6,643 nt of DNA from Bacillota bacterium (GTDB lineage Bacteria > Bacillota_A > Clostridia > Tissierellales > Peptoniphilaceae). Shown piece by piece: positions 1 to 6,610 of the stretch. Below the pieces are notes generated by a model. The model made no database searches. It was not told the DNA's origin and saw only the letters and a list, made by a program, of their open reading frames with translations. The position numbers and the translations under genes are program-made. The DNA is taken from positions 1-6,643 of the forward strand of contig JAEZZN010000062.1 of assembly GCA_023418535.1 (NCBI GenBank). The letters are read 5' to 3'. Numbering within the stretch: the first letter of the stretch is position 1; every line of letters starts with the position of its first letter.

Positions 1-300
1 ACGGATTATGTTGAGGTACCAAATATAATTGATTTAGATATTAAAGAAGCAGAAAAAATACTTGAGGATTTGGGTTTTGTAACTCATAGAGTACTATTAA
101 ATCCTAAATCTAGATATTATAATCAAAGGGTAGACACGGTAATTAAGACAGTACCAAAATCCAGCAAGTTAAAAGAAGGATGTCATATAAAACTTTATTA
201 TATCGATAAGGAAGTATTGAAAAAGAGTGAAGAATTACACGAAGAAAAAACTCCATTAACAGAAAAAATACTTGATAAATTGAATAAAAAAGATGAATAA
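1..300 (+). CDS. C-terminal fragment of a PASTA-domain protein (Ser/Thr kinase or penicillin-binding protein)
   Basis: The reading frame is open from the first base of the window, so the gene begins upstream; 99 residues and a TAA stop are visible. Residues 4-67 form one PASTA domain: the VPN opening, the helix DIKEAEKILEDLGF, the later stretch DTVIKTVPKSSKLKEG and the closing strand HIKLYY match the family pattern. PASTA domains sit outside the cell and bind muropeptides or beta-lactams, at the C-terminus of PrkC/StkP-type kinases or of class B penicillin-binding proteins. The visible part cannot tell these apart; the final LYY strand leans slightly to a PBP, which is weak evidence. After the domain comes a charged tail of about 32 residues rich in E and K. 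A TTG codon at position 70 lies inside the domain and is not a start. The gene ends right before a terminator hairpin, so it is the last gene of its unit. Confidence 0.85.
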   Translation, partial: TDYVEVPNIIDLDIKEAEKILEDLGFVTHRVLLNPKSRYYNQRVDTVIKTVPKSSKLKEGCHIKLYYIDKEVLKKSEELHEEKTPLTEKILDKLNKKDE

Positions 301-303
301 AAT

Positions 304-344
304 AAATCTCAGTAATATCAAATTAAATGTTATTACTGAGATTT
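304..344. terminator. Bidirectional intrinsic terminator between convergent genes
   Basis: Arms 304-317 and 331-344 are perfect inverted complements (14 bp, core CTCAGTAAT) around a 13-nt loop. On the + strand the hairpin is followed by a T-rich stretch (TGTTTATTTA); on the − strand it is followed by ATTTTATT. It starts 4 nt after the stop of the PASTA gene and ends 3 nt before the stop codon of the convergent membrane-protein gene, so it can end both transcripts. Confidence 0.85.
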
Positions 345-347
345 TGT

Positions 348-1526
348 TTATTTAGTGTATACTAATATATTTTCATCTTTTCTTTCTATCATTATTTCAT
401 ATCCAAAAATTTTGAATTCATAGCTATTTATTTTGTTATTTTGGATTTTTAATAGATTATCTACTGTGCTTTCTAAATTATATTTTCTAATAAAAGTATT
501 TATATCATAATTTTCATTTAAGAATCTAGGATCTAATGTCATTATAATATTTGCAAATTTTTCAACAATATATGTTTCATAATTTGCATGATAATATGAA
601 ATCTTAGAATTTAATATTAAACCTTCTTTACTTATAAAATAATTTAATCTATATTGTCCAAATTCAAAAATTGTGTTTATATTTGTAGGATAATATTCAT
701 TTTGTTGAAAATGTAATACTTGAGTGAAACTATATTTTGTTACATTTTTTGCTATCTTATCATTAGTTTCTTGCATTATAGCAATATATTGGTCATCGAT
801 TTTTGAGTGATAATATAGGTCATACCAGCTTAATAAATTAAAAATCATAAAAATAATTAAAGTCCACAATGCAATTTTACGATTAAAATATTTATTAAAA
901 GTATTATCTTTTTTTCTATCTTCATTTGAATACAAGTTAGGAACTTTTAATTCACCATTATCTGTTGAATATATTATTTGCTTTTTATTTTGTGTTTTCA
1001 ATTTTATATTTTTAAAAGTTGATTTATCATACAAATCAGTATTTATAAAGGCTTCAACAAAATTTAATTGCTGGTTTAATTGAACTCTTGTTTTAATTAA
1101 TTTGTAAAAGTTAAATATACTTTTATCGATTTCGACTTTTTCTAAATGTGTAGACTTAATAGTTTCAATACTATATCCATGATAAATTAGTTTATTTATT
1201 TTTAATAAATTTTTATCAGATTTTAATTTCGCTTTTACAATAGTATCTTTATCGATTATATATGAAGTAGTCATTTTATTTATATAATTTCTAGCATTAA
1301 TACCAAATAAAATTAAAAGTAGTGTGACTGTAAAACTTAATACTAATACTCTATTTAATGAAATATAAGTAAATAATATCTTGAAAGTATCCTTCAATAA
1401 ATCTTGACCTATTATAACAAATAGAGGAACTATAAATGTACAAATAAAAGCTGCAAATCCAATAAATTCAGCTGTTAAAGTTTTATTTATGTGTGCTTTT
1501 TTTATAGATGGAACATAGATATTCAT
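348..1526 (-). CDS. Unrecognised three-helix membrane protein, partner of the flavoprotein upstream
   Basis: I do not recognise this 392-residue protein. Three hydrophobic segments are visible: about 21-40, 58-76 and 218-235. Between helices 2 and 3 lies a soluble stretch of about 140 residues rich in K, I and N. After helix 3 comes a C-terminal domain of about 155 residues with many aromatics (Y, F) and no cysteines. By the positive-inside rule the lysine-rich middle part is probably cytoplasmic and the C-terminal domain outside, but this is inference. There is no cleavable signal peptide, lipobox or known catalytic motif that I can see. The ATG overlaps the stop of the flavoprotein gene by one base (TAATG), and a GGAG site lies 8 nt before it at 1535-1538, so translation is coupled and the two products are probably made in a fixed ratio. 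The pairing suggests it anchors, or exchanges electrons or substrate with, the flavoprotein; this is not shown by any motif. Confidence 0.8.
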   Translation of the reverse strand: MNIYVPSIKKAHINKTLTAEFIGFAAFICTFIVPLFVIIGQDLLKDTFKILFTYISLNRVLVLSFTVTLLLILFGINARNYINKMTTSYIIDKDTIVKAKLKSDKNLLKINKLIYHGYSIETIKSTHLEKVEIDKSIFNFYKLIKTRVQLNQQLNFVEAFINTDLYDKSTFKNIKLKTQNKKQIIYSTDNGELKVPNLYSNEDRKKDNTFNKYFNRKIALWTLIIFMIFNLLSWYDLYYHSKIDDQYIAIMQETNDKIAKNVTKYSFTQVLHFQQNEYYPTNINTIFEFGQYRLNYFISKEGLILNSKISYYHANYETYIVEKFANIIMTLDPRFLNENYDINTFIRKYNLESTVDNLLKIQNNKINSYEFKIFGYEIMIERKDENILVYTK

Positions 1527-2986
1527 TATATTTTCTCCATAAATTTATTAGATACTTCTTTTGCAAGTTTATTAACTGACAATGCATCATTATTTCTATA
1601 ATGCGTTTTACCAATCCACATTCCTTGAATATATAAATTGTGGATTAAACCATATTTTGAACTTAAAACATTACAATTAGGCCATTGCACTGATATAAAT
1701 TCATCATTTGAATCAGGTTTTATTAAACCTTTATCATATAGATTTTTTAGTAATTCATTAAATTCTATATTTTCTAAAAGATTAAAGTTAAATCCTGTTG
1801 TATTAATTAGAATATCTAATTTAATATCTTTATCAGCAAATACAATAAATTTATCGTGTTTATATTTTATATTTTCTAGCCCTCTTATAATTTTAACTTT
1901 TCCATTTTTAATTTCATCATAAAACCAATCGAAAGTTTTTGAAGGAATTAGCGTAATAAATCTTTCAATGTCTTTATCATATTCATTAATAACTCTTAAT
2001 TTATCAAGATTTGAAAGACTTCCATATAATTTAGCTAAATATGGGAATAATTTTTTAAAATAGTCAATTAGTATTGCTATTTTAGGATCTTTCTCATCAA
2101 CGAATTTTCTATAATCTTCTAAATTTTGAAATTTAACTTTTTCTAATAATTCGTAAAAATTAGTATCATTTTCTTTAAAGTCATTTTTAATTAAATTTAA
2201 TATATCATCGAGTTTAATAAAGGTATTAGATTTTGATTTATCTAGTATCCATTTATCACTAATTGAAAATTTATATTTTGGTTTTACCATATCATAAGTA
2301 AAGTCAGGAGTATCAAATAAAGAAGATCTTGACAAGAAATATATAGGGGAATCAAATTGATATCTACGCATTAAATGTCTAAATACATCTAAAGATGAAG
2401 CACCCGTACCAATAATGCCAATTTTATTATTTTTTTTCAAATTAGATAATTTTTCATTTAATGGATAAGTATTCCAAATATAATTATCTTTATCTTTGAA
2501 ATTATATATATCTTTATAAATAGCATGCCCAATTGCTAGGAATAAATAATCAAAATCTTCATAAATATTTTCTTGCGTTTTAATATTGTATGATTTAATA
2601 TTATTATTTTTTAAATTTGGTATGACATCAATTACCTCAGCATTTATAAATTTAACATTTTTATGCTCATAATAATTTTTAAAATGATGATGTAAATACT
2701 CACCATAATATGTACGTGGGGCAACTTTTTCAAAACTTTCTTCTTTATTGTTTTCTCTTAACCATTCTGAAAATTCGAATGAATTCTCATCATTTACACT
2801 CATTAAATGGGATTGAACATTTAGTACTCTTTGTATTGAATCCTGTTCATGAGGAAAACCAGCTCCAAAATATGATCTTTTATCAAAAATAGAAATATGT
2901 ATGTCTTTATTAAATTTTCTATGTTTTATTATAGATTCTAGAATTGTAGAACCAGTTAGACCAGAACCTATTATAGCTATTTTCAT
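1526..2986 (-). CDS. FAD/NAD(P)-binding flavoprotein (COG4529/PF13454 type)
   Basis: This is a 486-residue cytoplasmic oxidoreductase-like protein. An N-terminal Rossmann fold carries the dinucleotide motif GSGLTG (7-12), with D35 at the end of the second strand. Then come the signatures of the FAD-NAD(P)-binding family: FGAGFPH (40-46), LNVQSHLMSV (55-64), the FSEWL helix (72-76) and APRTYYGEYL (89-98). A second Rossmann motif, GIIGTGASSLD (190-200), probably binds NAD(P), and LINTTGFN (393-400) matches the conserved 'NxTG' near the C-terminus. The family is distantly related to flavin monooxygenases and pyridine-nucleotide oxidoreductases; most members, such as E. coli YdhS, have no assigned substrate, and none can be named here. 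The ATG at 2986 has AAAGGAG at 2993-2998 before it. It is the first gene of a two-gene unit with the downstream membrane protein. Length is normal for the family and no key motif is missing. Confidence 0.88.
   Translation of the reverse strand: MKIAIIGSGLTGSTILESIIKHRKFNKDIHISIFDKRSYFGAGFPHEQDSIQRVLNVQSHLMSVNDENSFEFSEWLRENNKEESFEKVAPRTYYGEYLHHHFKNYYEHKNVKFINAEVIDVIPNLKNNNIKSYNIKTQENIYEDFDYLFLAIGHAIYKDIYNFKDKDNYIWNTYPLNEKLSNLKKNNKIGIIGTGASSLDVFRHLMRRYQFDSPIYFLSRSSLFDTPDFTYDMVKPKYKFSISDKWILDKSKSNTFIKLDDILNLIKNDFKENDTNFYELLEKVKFQNLEDYRKFVDEKDPKIAILIDYFKKLFPYLAKLYGSLSNLDKLRVINEYDKDIERFITLIPSKTFDWFYDEIKNGKVKIIRGLENIKYKHDKFIVFADKDIKLDILINTTGFNFNLLENIEFNELLKNLYDKGLIKPDSNDEFISVQWPNCNVLSSKYGLIHNLYIQGMWIGKTHYRNNDALSVNKLAKEVSNKFMEKI
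1535..1538 (-). promoter_or_regulatory. Ribosome-binding site and TAATG coupling junction
   Basis: GGAG on the − strand lies inside the last codons of the flavoprotein gene, 8 nt before the ATG of the membrane-protein gene, whose A is also the last base of the flavoprotein stop codon. This fixes the start of the downstream gene and points to translational coupling. Confidence 0.75.
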
Positions 2987-3013
2987 ATATGACTCCTTTT
3001 CTTCTTATATACA

Positions 3014-3042
3014 ATTATATAAAAATATTAATATAATTACAA
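3014..3042 (-). promoter_or_regulatory. Sigma-70/SigA-type promoter for the flavoprotein operon
   Basis: Read on the − strand: TTGTAA at 3042-3037 (four of six consensus bases), a 17-nt spacer, then a perfect TATAAT at 3019-3014. Transcription would start near 3007, giving a leader of about 20 nt that carries the AAAGGAG site and no room for a riboswitch. The surroundings are so AT-rich that other TATAAT copies exist, but this one has the best spacing and position. Confidence 0.6.
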
Positions 3043-3076
3043 AATTTATATAATTATATTTAAAATTTAATATATT

Positions 3077-3106
3077 TTGTTTATAATTAAATAAATAAGG
3101 TATAAT
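3077..3106 (+). promoter_or_regulatory. Promoter for the 3127 gene
   Basis: TTGTTT at 3077-3082 (only TTG matches consensus), an 18-nt spacer and a perfect TATAAT at 3101-3106. The start would fall near 3113, just before the AGGAGG site at 3116-3121, leaving a leader of about 14 nt. The −10 lies in the palindrome TATAATTATA (3101-3110). The −35 is weak, so the assignment rests on the −10 and its position. Confidence 0.55.
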
Positions 3107-3126
3107 TATATAAATAGGAGGATTAT

Positions 3127-3723
3127 ATGGAAAATAAAGATAGAAAAAAAATATATGATAATGAAGAGTTAAATAATAATTATAATAATGAAGAAAATTT
3201 TAATTCGGAAAACAATTCTAGACATCATAGTTATTTAAAACATAACAAATATGACACTAAGAACAAATTAATAATTACTGCAAGTATTATTGCAGTAGCA
3301 CTAATATTTTTCTTTATACTCAATAGGTTTGTGTTTTCAAAGACATCTGAGGGTTTCCCTAAAGGTCAATTATTAGAACAAGAATTTTCACCTAATAATG
3401 CAGATGTTATGCGTGTATATGGAGATACTAATAATCCTGTTACTTCAACATTTATAAGAATCGAAGTTGAAAGCGTACAAAATAAAACAACTATTTATTA
3501 TCAAGAATCCATTAATCCTGCAAATGTTGATTATAAATGGTCTAGTGATAGTAATTCGATAATAATTAATGGAGTAATTTTTGACAAAACAAAGACTTTC
3601 ACAAAAGATTCTGTTGTTGAATCAGTACATGAAAGTAAAAAGGAGTCATCAAAAGAAACTGATTTTGAAACAGATAAAGAAACAAATATAGAAACGCAAG
3701 ATACAGTTAAAGAAGATATATAA
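3127..3723 (+). CDS. Single-pass membrane protein with DUF5412-like outer domain and low-complexity ends
   Basis: This is a 198-residue protein. Residues 1-45 are hydrophilic and rich in N, E, K and Y (NNNYNNEEN), with no signal-peptide charge pattern. A single membrane helix spans about 47-69. Residues 78-153 form a small folded domain: a 'FSPN' turn, a strand region ending FIRIEVES, then NKTTIYYQES, ADVDYKW-like NVDYKW and SIIINGVIFD. This order resembles the DUF5412 family of small Gram-positive membrane proteins (a chain of 'SPDG', 'NKTGKKRNIYW', 'DIEWIDDDTVVINGH'), judged from memory of the pattern only. Residues 162-198 are a S/E/T/K/D-rich tail with ET every four residues. The AGGAGG site at 3116-3121, 5 nt before the ATG, supports the start. 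The gene is alone between its own promoter and a terminator. Its function is unknown; outer-surface location of the domain is inferred from the positive charges before the helix. Confidence 0.8.
   Translation: MENKDRKKIYDNEELNNNYNNEENFNSENNSRHHSYLKHNKYDTKNKLIITASIIAVALIFFFILNRFVFSKTSEGFPKGQLLEQEFSPNNADVMRVYGDTNNPVTSTFIRIEVESVQNKTTIYYQESINPANVDYKWSSDSNSIIINGVIFDKTKTFTKDSVVESVHESKKESSKETDFETDKETNIETQDTVKEDI
3655..3696 (+). repeat. Short 12-bp in-frame repeat encoding an ET-rich tail
   Basis: GAAAC or GAAAC-like units start at 3655, 3667, 3679 and 3691, exactly 12 bp apart, encoding ET at residues 177, 181, 185 and 189 (ETDF, ETDK, ETNI, ETQD). The intervening bases have drifted, so this is an old or degenerate tandem repeat. 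Confidence 0.6.
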
Positions 3724-3735
3724 TTAATAAATTTT

Positions 3736-3768
3736 AAAAGTATTGCATAGATGCAATACTTTTTTTTT
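3736..3768 (+). terminator. Intrinsic terminator after the 3127 gene
   Basis: Arms 3736-3747 and 3752-3763 pair perfectly over 12 bp (core AGTATTGCA) around the 4-nt loop TAGA, and a run of nine Ts covers 3760-3768. It lies 13 nt after the TAA stop. The end of the T-run is also the start of the next promoter's −35. Confidence 0.92.
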
Positions 3769-3795
3769 GTATTTAAATAGGATATTTAATATAAT
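3767..3795 (+). promoter_or_regulatory. Promoter of the ABC importer operon
   Basis: TTGTAT at 3767-3772, a 17-nt spacer and a perfect TATAAT at 3790-3795. The start would be near 3802, giving a leader of about 23 nt before the ATG at 3825. The −35 shares its first two Ts with the preceding terminator. I see no clear operator palindrome or CRE-like site in this short gap. Confidence 0.6.
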
Positions 3796-3815
3796 AAGTA
3801 CATAGTATAAATTGA

Positions 3816-3821
3816 GAGGTG
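3816..3821 (+). promoter_or_regulatory. Ribosome-binding site that decides the ATPase start
   Basis: GAGGTG matches the anti-Shine-Dalgarno sequence and sits 3 nt (5 nt counted from GAGG) before the ATG at 3825. The in-frame GTG at 3819 is part of this site, so it cannot be the start. Confidence 0.75.
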
Positions 3822-3824
3822 CAT

Positions 3825-4907
3825 ATGATAGAAATCAAAAATTTACGAAAAGTTTTTGATAACAAATTCGAAGCTTTGAAAAGTATTGATTTAAAAATAG
3901 AAGATGGAGATTTAGTATGTTTATTAGGTCCATCAGGATGTGGTAAGACTACTATATTAAATCTTATTGCAGGTTTGCTAGACCCTACTAATGGAGACAT
4001 TTTATTTGACAATAAATCTATTGTGAATTTACATCCAAAAGATAGGGGAATTGGATTAGTTTTTCAAAATTATGCTTTATATCCACATATGACAGTTTTA
4101 GAAAATGTAATGTTTCCTTTAACTGTTGGCAAGGATAAAATGCCAAAAGAAAAAGCTAAACAAGAAGCTGAAAAGTATATGAAAATTACAAGTATTGAAG
4201 AATTAGCTGATAAAAAACCAGGAACTATGTCCGGTGGTCAGCAACAAAGGGTTGCTATAACAAGAGCTTTAGTTCAAAATCCTAAAGTGCTTTTATTAGA
4301 TGAGCCTCTTTCAAACTTAGATGCTAGACTAAGATTAAAAATCAGGGAAGAAATAAGAAGACTTGTAAAAGAAATTGGTATTACAACTATTTTTGTTACG
4401 CATGACCAAGAAGAGGCTTTGTCGATAAGTGATAAAATCGTTTTAATGGATCAAGGTGTAGTTCAACAGTATGATATACCACACAATTTATATTTAGATC
4501 CTATAAATCTATTTGTTGCTAAATTTATGGGAAATCCAATTATAAATATTTATGAAGCTTATAATAACGGCAAGATGCTTGAAACAGATGAATTTAATAT
4601 TGATTTATCTAAGCTTGACAAATCTAAATTTAGAGATGAATTAATTGAAAATAAAAATTATACATTAGGTATTAGACCTGAATATTTCAATTTAGCTGAT
4701 GTAAAAGATGATGATACCATTGAAATTGATGTTGAATCAGTTGAATTAATTGGTAAAGATGCCATAGTTAATTTTAGATTAAATAATATATTTTCTAAAA
4801 CAACTACTGACACTACATATAGAATTTTAGAAGGCGATAAATTGAATTTATCAATAGATTACAACAATATTTATATATTTGATAAAGAAGGAAGAAGGGT
4901 TTATTGA
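3825..4907 (+). CDS. ugpC: CUT1-family ABC importer ATPase (UgpC/MsmK/MalK type)
   Basis: This 360-residue cytoplasmic ATPase powers uptake of a sugar or sugar-phosphate-like solute through the two permeases encoded next. Walker A is GPSGCGKT (35-42), the Q-loop glutamine is Q81, the signature is MSGGQQQR (135-142), Walker B is VLLLDE (155-160), the D-loop SNLDA (163-167) and the switch histidine H193. After about residue 235 comes the C-terminal regulatory TOBE/OB region with GIRPE (282-286), as in MalK, MsmK and UgpC. All catalytic residues are present and the length is normal. In Gram-positives one such ATPase may serve several importers, but here it lies with its own permeases. ATG 3825 is preferred to an in-frame GTG at 3819, which lies in the ribosome-binding site. 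The gene symbol rests on the UgpE resemblance of the second permease; msmK or malK cannot be excluded. Confidence 0.93.
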   Translation: MIEIKNLRKVFDNKFEALKSIDLKIEDGDLVCLLGPSGCGKTTILNLIAGLLDPTNGDILFDNKSIVNLHPKDRGIGLVFQNYALYPHMTVLENVMFPLTVGKDKMPKEKAKQEAEKYMKITSIEELADKKPGTMSGGQQQRVAITRALVQNPKVLLLDEPLSNLDARLRLKIREEIRRLVKEIGITTIFVTHDQEEALSISDKIVLMDQGVVQQYDIPHNLYLDPINLFVAKFMGNPIINIYEAYNNGKMLETDEFNIDLSKLDKSKFRDELIENKNYTLGIRPEYFNLADVKDDDTIEIDVESVELIGKDAIVNFRLNNIFSKTTTDTTYRILEGDKLNLSIDYNNIYIFDKEGRRVY

Positions 4908-4908
4908 T

Positions 4909-5787
4909 ATGAAATTCAAATATAGAGCAGAAAATTCACCAATTGGTTGGATTTATTTGTTACCTGCATTAATTTTTATAGGTATATTTAATGTTACACC
5001 ATTATTCAAAACTTTTATTATGTCTTTTCAAAAAGGTACATTAAATAATCCTCAATTTAATGGATTAAAAAATTTTGAAATAGTATTAAAAGATCCTAAG
5101 TTTCATAGAGCTTTAACAAACACAGCTTTATATGCATTTATTGTAGTTCCTTTGGGATTAATTATTTCGTTATATATAGCAATAAGTATTCACGAAAAAA
5201 TAAAATACAAAAAGACTTTTGAATCAATATTTTTCCTACCATATTTAACTTCGATGATAGCTATAGGGGTAGTATTTAGATACTTATTCAACCAAAATTA
5301 TGGTTTAATTAACTATTTTCTTAGCTTAGTAGGAGTAAGTCCTGTAAACTGGTTAGATAGTCCTCAGACGGCTATGACAACAGTTATTATATTTGGTATA
5401 TGGATGGGTCTTGCATTTAACATTATCGTATTATTGACAGGTATAAGAAATATTGATGAATCTTATTATAAAGTTGCAGATATGTTTGGTGCAACAAAAA
5501 TAGAACAGTTTAGAAGAATTACATTGCCACAATTGATACCTACAATTACATTTTTAATGCTTATGAATTTTATAAATGCATTCAAGGTATATGGGCAAGT
5601 GTATGCGATATTTAATGGTAAGCCTGGAATTGCAGAATCTGCTACAACTGGTGTGTTTTACATATTTACAAAATTCTATACAGAAAATAGATATGGTCAA
5701 GGTATGGCAGCTGCAGTAATTTTATTTTTCTTAATTTTGATATTTACTTTAATTCAAAATATAGTTATGAAAAAAGTTTCAAAGTAG
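4909..5787 (+). CDS. ugpA: CUT1-family ABC importer permease 1 (UgpA/MalF type)
   Basis: This is an integral membrane subunit of 292 residues from the ATG at 4909. About six helices are visible: 14-36, 72-95, 107-127, 157-178, 211-229 and 266-287. The EAA coupling loop that docks on the ATPase is YYKVADMFGATKIEQFRRITLP (186-207) with its invariant G and the I-LP ending. The stretch NGKPGIAESAT (236-246) lies where MalF/UgpA proteins have 'GGP'. There is no large MalF-type periplasmic insert, which fits UgpA-like subunits. The stop of the ATPase and this ATG are 1 nt apart (TGATATG); AAGGG at 4895-4899 lies 9 nt before the start. An in-frame TTG at 4879 would add ten residues coded inside the ATPase gene and has no better ribosome-binding site, so it is rejected. 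The substrate is not readable from the sequence. Confidence 0.9.
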   Translation: MKFKYRAENSPIGWIYLLPALIFIGIFNVTPLFKTFIMSFQKGTLNNPQFNGLKNFEIVLKDPKFHRALTNTALYAFIVVPLGLIISLYIAISIHEKIKYKKTFESIFFLPYLTSMIAIGVVFRYLFNQNYGLINYFLSLVGVSPVNWLDSPQTAMTTVIIFGIWMGLAFNIIVLLTGIRNIDESYYKVADMFGATKIEQFRRITLPQLIPTITFLMLMNFINAFKVYGQVYAIFNGKPGIAESATTGVFYIFTKFYTENRYGQGMAAAVILFFLILIFTLIQNIVMKKVSK

Positions 5788-5794
5788 GTGAATT

Positions 5795-6610
5795 ATGAAA
5801 AAAATAAATTTATTTACAAGAATAACAATGGTAATACTTGCGATTATAACATTATTCCCATTTGTATATATGATATTATCATCATTGATGTCATTTCAAG
5901 AAGCGACATCTATACCACCAACATTAATTCCTAAAAAATTACTATTTTCAAACTACATTGAAGCTATGAAAGCTGCACCATTTGCTAGATATTTCTTAAA
6001 CACAATATTTACATCCTTAAGTACAACAATAGGTACACTTATTACAACTGTACTTGCAGCTTTTGCATTAGTAAAATTACAATTTAAAGGTAAAAATATT
6101 GTAACTCTTTTTATGGCAGCACTTTTAATGGTTCCATACGAAATTACTGTATTTACAAATTATCAAACAATTGCAAAATTAGGCATGCTTGATACATATT
6201 GGGCTTTAATAATACCTCATATGGCTAGTATATTTTATATATTCTATTTAAAAGGATATCTAGAATCAATGCCACTTTCATATTACAAGGCGGCTAAGGT
6301 CGATGGAGCATCTGATTTAGAATTTATTATAAAAATATTGGTTCCAATATCTAAACCAGCTTTATTTACAATGGGGATATTAAGTTTCATTTCTGGCTGG
6401 AATTCATTCTTGTGGCCAATACTTGTAACAAATTCTAGAAATATGAGATTAATAAGTAATGGACTTTCAGCATTTTCATCAGAAAGTGGGACTGCTGTGC
6501 AATTACAAATGGCAGCTTCAACTATTACCATAATCCCAATATTTGTACTTTACTTTATATTTAGAAATCAAATTATGAGAGGAGTTTCTCGTAGTGGACT
6601 TAAAGGATAA
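5795..6610 (+). CDS. ugpE: CUT1-family ABC importer permease 2 (UgpE/MalG type)
   Basis: This is the second integral membrane subunit, 271 residues with about six helices (roughly 9-31, 69-91, 101-121, 135-152, 184-205, 240-257). The EAA loop is YYKAAKVDGASDLEFIIKILVP (163-184), including the classic AA-x-DGAS. Several stretches resemble E. coli UgpE rather than MalG: a VPYE motif (113-116), MLDTY followed by PHMAS (131-145), GWNSFLWPIL (201-210) and the ending RGVSRSG. This comparison is from memory, so a glycerol-3-phosphate or related polyol-phosphate substrate is only a lead. The ATG follows the previous stop by 7 nt with AGGTGA at 5786-5791. No terminator follows; instead a ribosome-binding site and a possible GTG start lie within its last codons, so the operon continues past the window. 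Confidence 0.9.
   Translation: MKKINLFTRITMVILAIITLFPFVYMILSSLMSFQEATSIPPTLIPKKLLFSNYIEAMKAAPFARYFLNTIFTSLSTTIGTLITTVLAAFALVKLQFKGKNIVTLFMAALLMVPYEITVFTNYQTIAKLGMLDTYWALIIPHMASIFYIFYLKGYLESMPLSYYKAAKVDGASDLEFIIKILVPISKPALFTMGILSFISGWNSFLWPILVTNSRNMRLISNGLSAFSSESGTAVQLQMAASTITIIPIFVLYFIFRNQIMRGVSRSGLKG
6578..6584 (+). promoter_or_regulatory. Ribosome-binding site inside the end of permease 2
   Basis: AGAGGAG lies 9 nt before GTG 6594, within the codons for the last residues of the second permease. It is a strong match to the anti-Shine-Dalgarno sequence and the best evidence that another gene begins here. Confidence 0.5.

Noticed and set aside
70..300. TTG at 70 as the start of a short separate protein
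   Set aside because: The frame is open back to base 1 and the upstream codons encode the first half of the same PASTA domain, so this is the inner part of a longer gene.
1638..1922. Open + strand frame within the flavoprotein gene
   Set aside because: It is antisense to a gene with clear family motifs, has no ribosome-binding site and encodes nothing recognisable.
2710..2892. Second open + strand frame within the flavoprotein gene
   Set aside because: It is antisense to the conserved N-terminal FAD-binding motifs and has no features of its own.
3819..3824. GTG start for the ATPase two codons upstream
   Set aside because: The GTG lies inside the GAGGTG ribosome-binding site, while ATG 3825 has correct spacing and gives the usual family N-terminus (MIEIKNLRKVF).
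3796..3824. Riboswitch or leader RNA before the importer operon
   Set aside because: The predicted leader is only about 23 nt, too short for an aptamer, and shows no hairpin.
3773..4012. Open − strand frame opposite the ATPase start
   Set aside because: It mirrors the Walker A region codons and covers the importer promoter; it is an antisense shadow.
4879..4908. TTG start for permease 1 inside the ATPase gene
   Set aside because: It would add a charged ten-residue extension coded by ATPase codons; ATG 4909 has AAGGG at a good distance and sits 1 nt after the ATPase stop.
6283..6531. Open − strand frame opposite permease 2
   Set aside because: It is antisense to the EAA loop and GWN motif of a clear permease and lacks a ribosome-binding site.
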